A DNA stretch of 13,293 bases from assembly GCA_002305715.1 (NCBI GenBank), contig DBQD01000058.1, forward strand, positions 1 to 13,293. Direction: 5' to 3'. Both the position numbers and the translations under genes were made by a program. The notes below the pieces were generated by a model, which was not told where the DNA came from, ran no database searches, and saw only the letters and a list, made by a program, of their open reading frames with translations. The first letter of the stretch is position 1, and each line of letters opens with the position of its first letter. This document shows, one piece after another, positions 13,255 through 13,293 of the stretch. The stretch comes from Proteiniphilum sp. UBA1403. Lineage in GTDB: Bacteria; Bacteroidota; Bacteroidia; Bacteroidales; Dysgonomonadaceae.

Positions 13255-13293
13255 GGTTGGGGTATCGTGGGGTATTTTATTACGCTCGGAAAC
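13255..13293. repeat. 39-bp direct repeat, copy 2 (ends at the window edge)
   Basis: It matches copy 1 at 38 of 39 positions and stops exactly at the last base of the window, so the repeat could be longer and more copies may follow. Both copies are preceded by a T and embedded in G-rich sequence. Confidence 0.85.

Larger units (their letters stand above)
12789..13293. other. Gene-free region: leader of the 528-residue gene plus G-rich repeat tract
   Basis: About 505 bases with no supported gene on either strand. The part nearest the gene has ordinary composition. A TACTTTTG box on the minus strand (12969 down to 12962) fits the Bacteroidota -7 consensus and could drive the 528-residue gene through a leader of about 200 bases, but it lacks a clear -33. 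From about 12990 to the edge the + strand becomes very rich in G and poor in C and is packed with G-runs and direct repeats. Confidence 0.6.

Noticed and set aside
13063..13293. CRISPR array from the 39-bp repeats
   Set aside because: Only two copies are seen, separated by 153 bases that themselves hold tandem repeats. Spacing is far too large for spacers, the repeats lack a typical palindromic core, and no cas gene is visible.

Overview
The window looks like part of an integrative or plasmid-derived mobile element from a member of the Bacteroidota. Four things support this: a replication/control gene set of a kind common on Bacteroidales mobile elements (two small helix-turn-helix proteins, a RepA-like AAA ATPase and a zinc-finger/TOPRIM-like primase); promoter-like TAnnTTTG boxes instead of sigma70 boxes; few Shine-Dalgarno sequences; and an IS91-type element carrying an extra tyrosine recombinase. 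The host assignment is inferred from gene content. No species can be named.

Layout, left to right. (1) Positions 1 to about 1530 hold an IS91-family element read leftwards. It has a tyrosine recombinase and, overlapping it, the N-terminal two-thirds or so of a HUH transposase that runs off the left edge. Overlapping small palindromes mark its right end. (2) Positions 1530-7600 hold AT-rich cargo: a rightward single-chain restriction-modification protein resembling the type ISP family, and a leftward GmrSD/DUF262-DUF1524 modification-dependent nuclease. The two genes converge, with about 115 bp between their stops. (3) Positions 7600-11150 hold a leftward replication/control block: two HTH genes (coupled by an ATGA overlap), RepA, a repeat-rich gap, then the primase, followed by a terminator-like hairpin. 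(4) Positions 11165-12751 hold a leftward 528-residue protein that I do not recognise, with a 10-bp palindrome just upstream of its start. (5) Positions 12790-13293 have no gene. The last 290 bases are strikingly G-rich on the + strand, with potential G-quadruplex tracts, a 12-bp tandem repeat and a 39-bp direct repeat whose second copy ends exactly at the window edge.

How it may work together: the HTH, RepA and primase genes probably replicate the element and control its excision or copy number. The repeats between RepA and the primase look like an iteron-type origin or control region. The cargo is a two-enzyme anti-phage module: the ISP-like enzyme would act on DNA lacking the host's methylation, and the GmrSD-like enzyme on phage DNA carrying modified bases. 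The IS91 element next to the cargo is a plausible vehicle for capture or spread. The least explained parts are the dense repeat arrays at 8967-9174 and 13028-13293 and the 528-residue protein.
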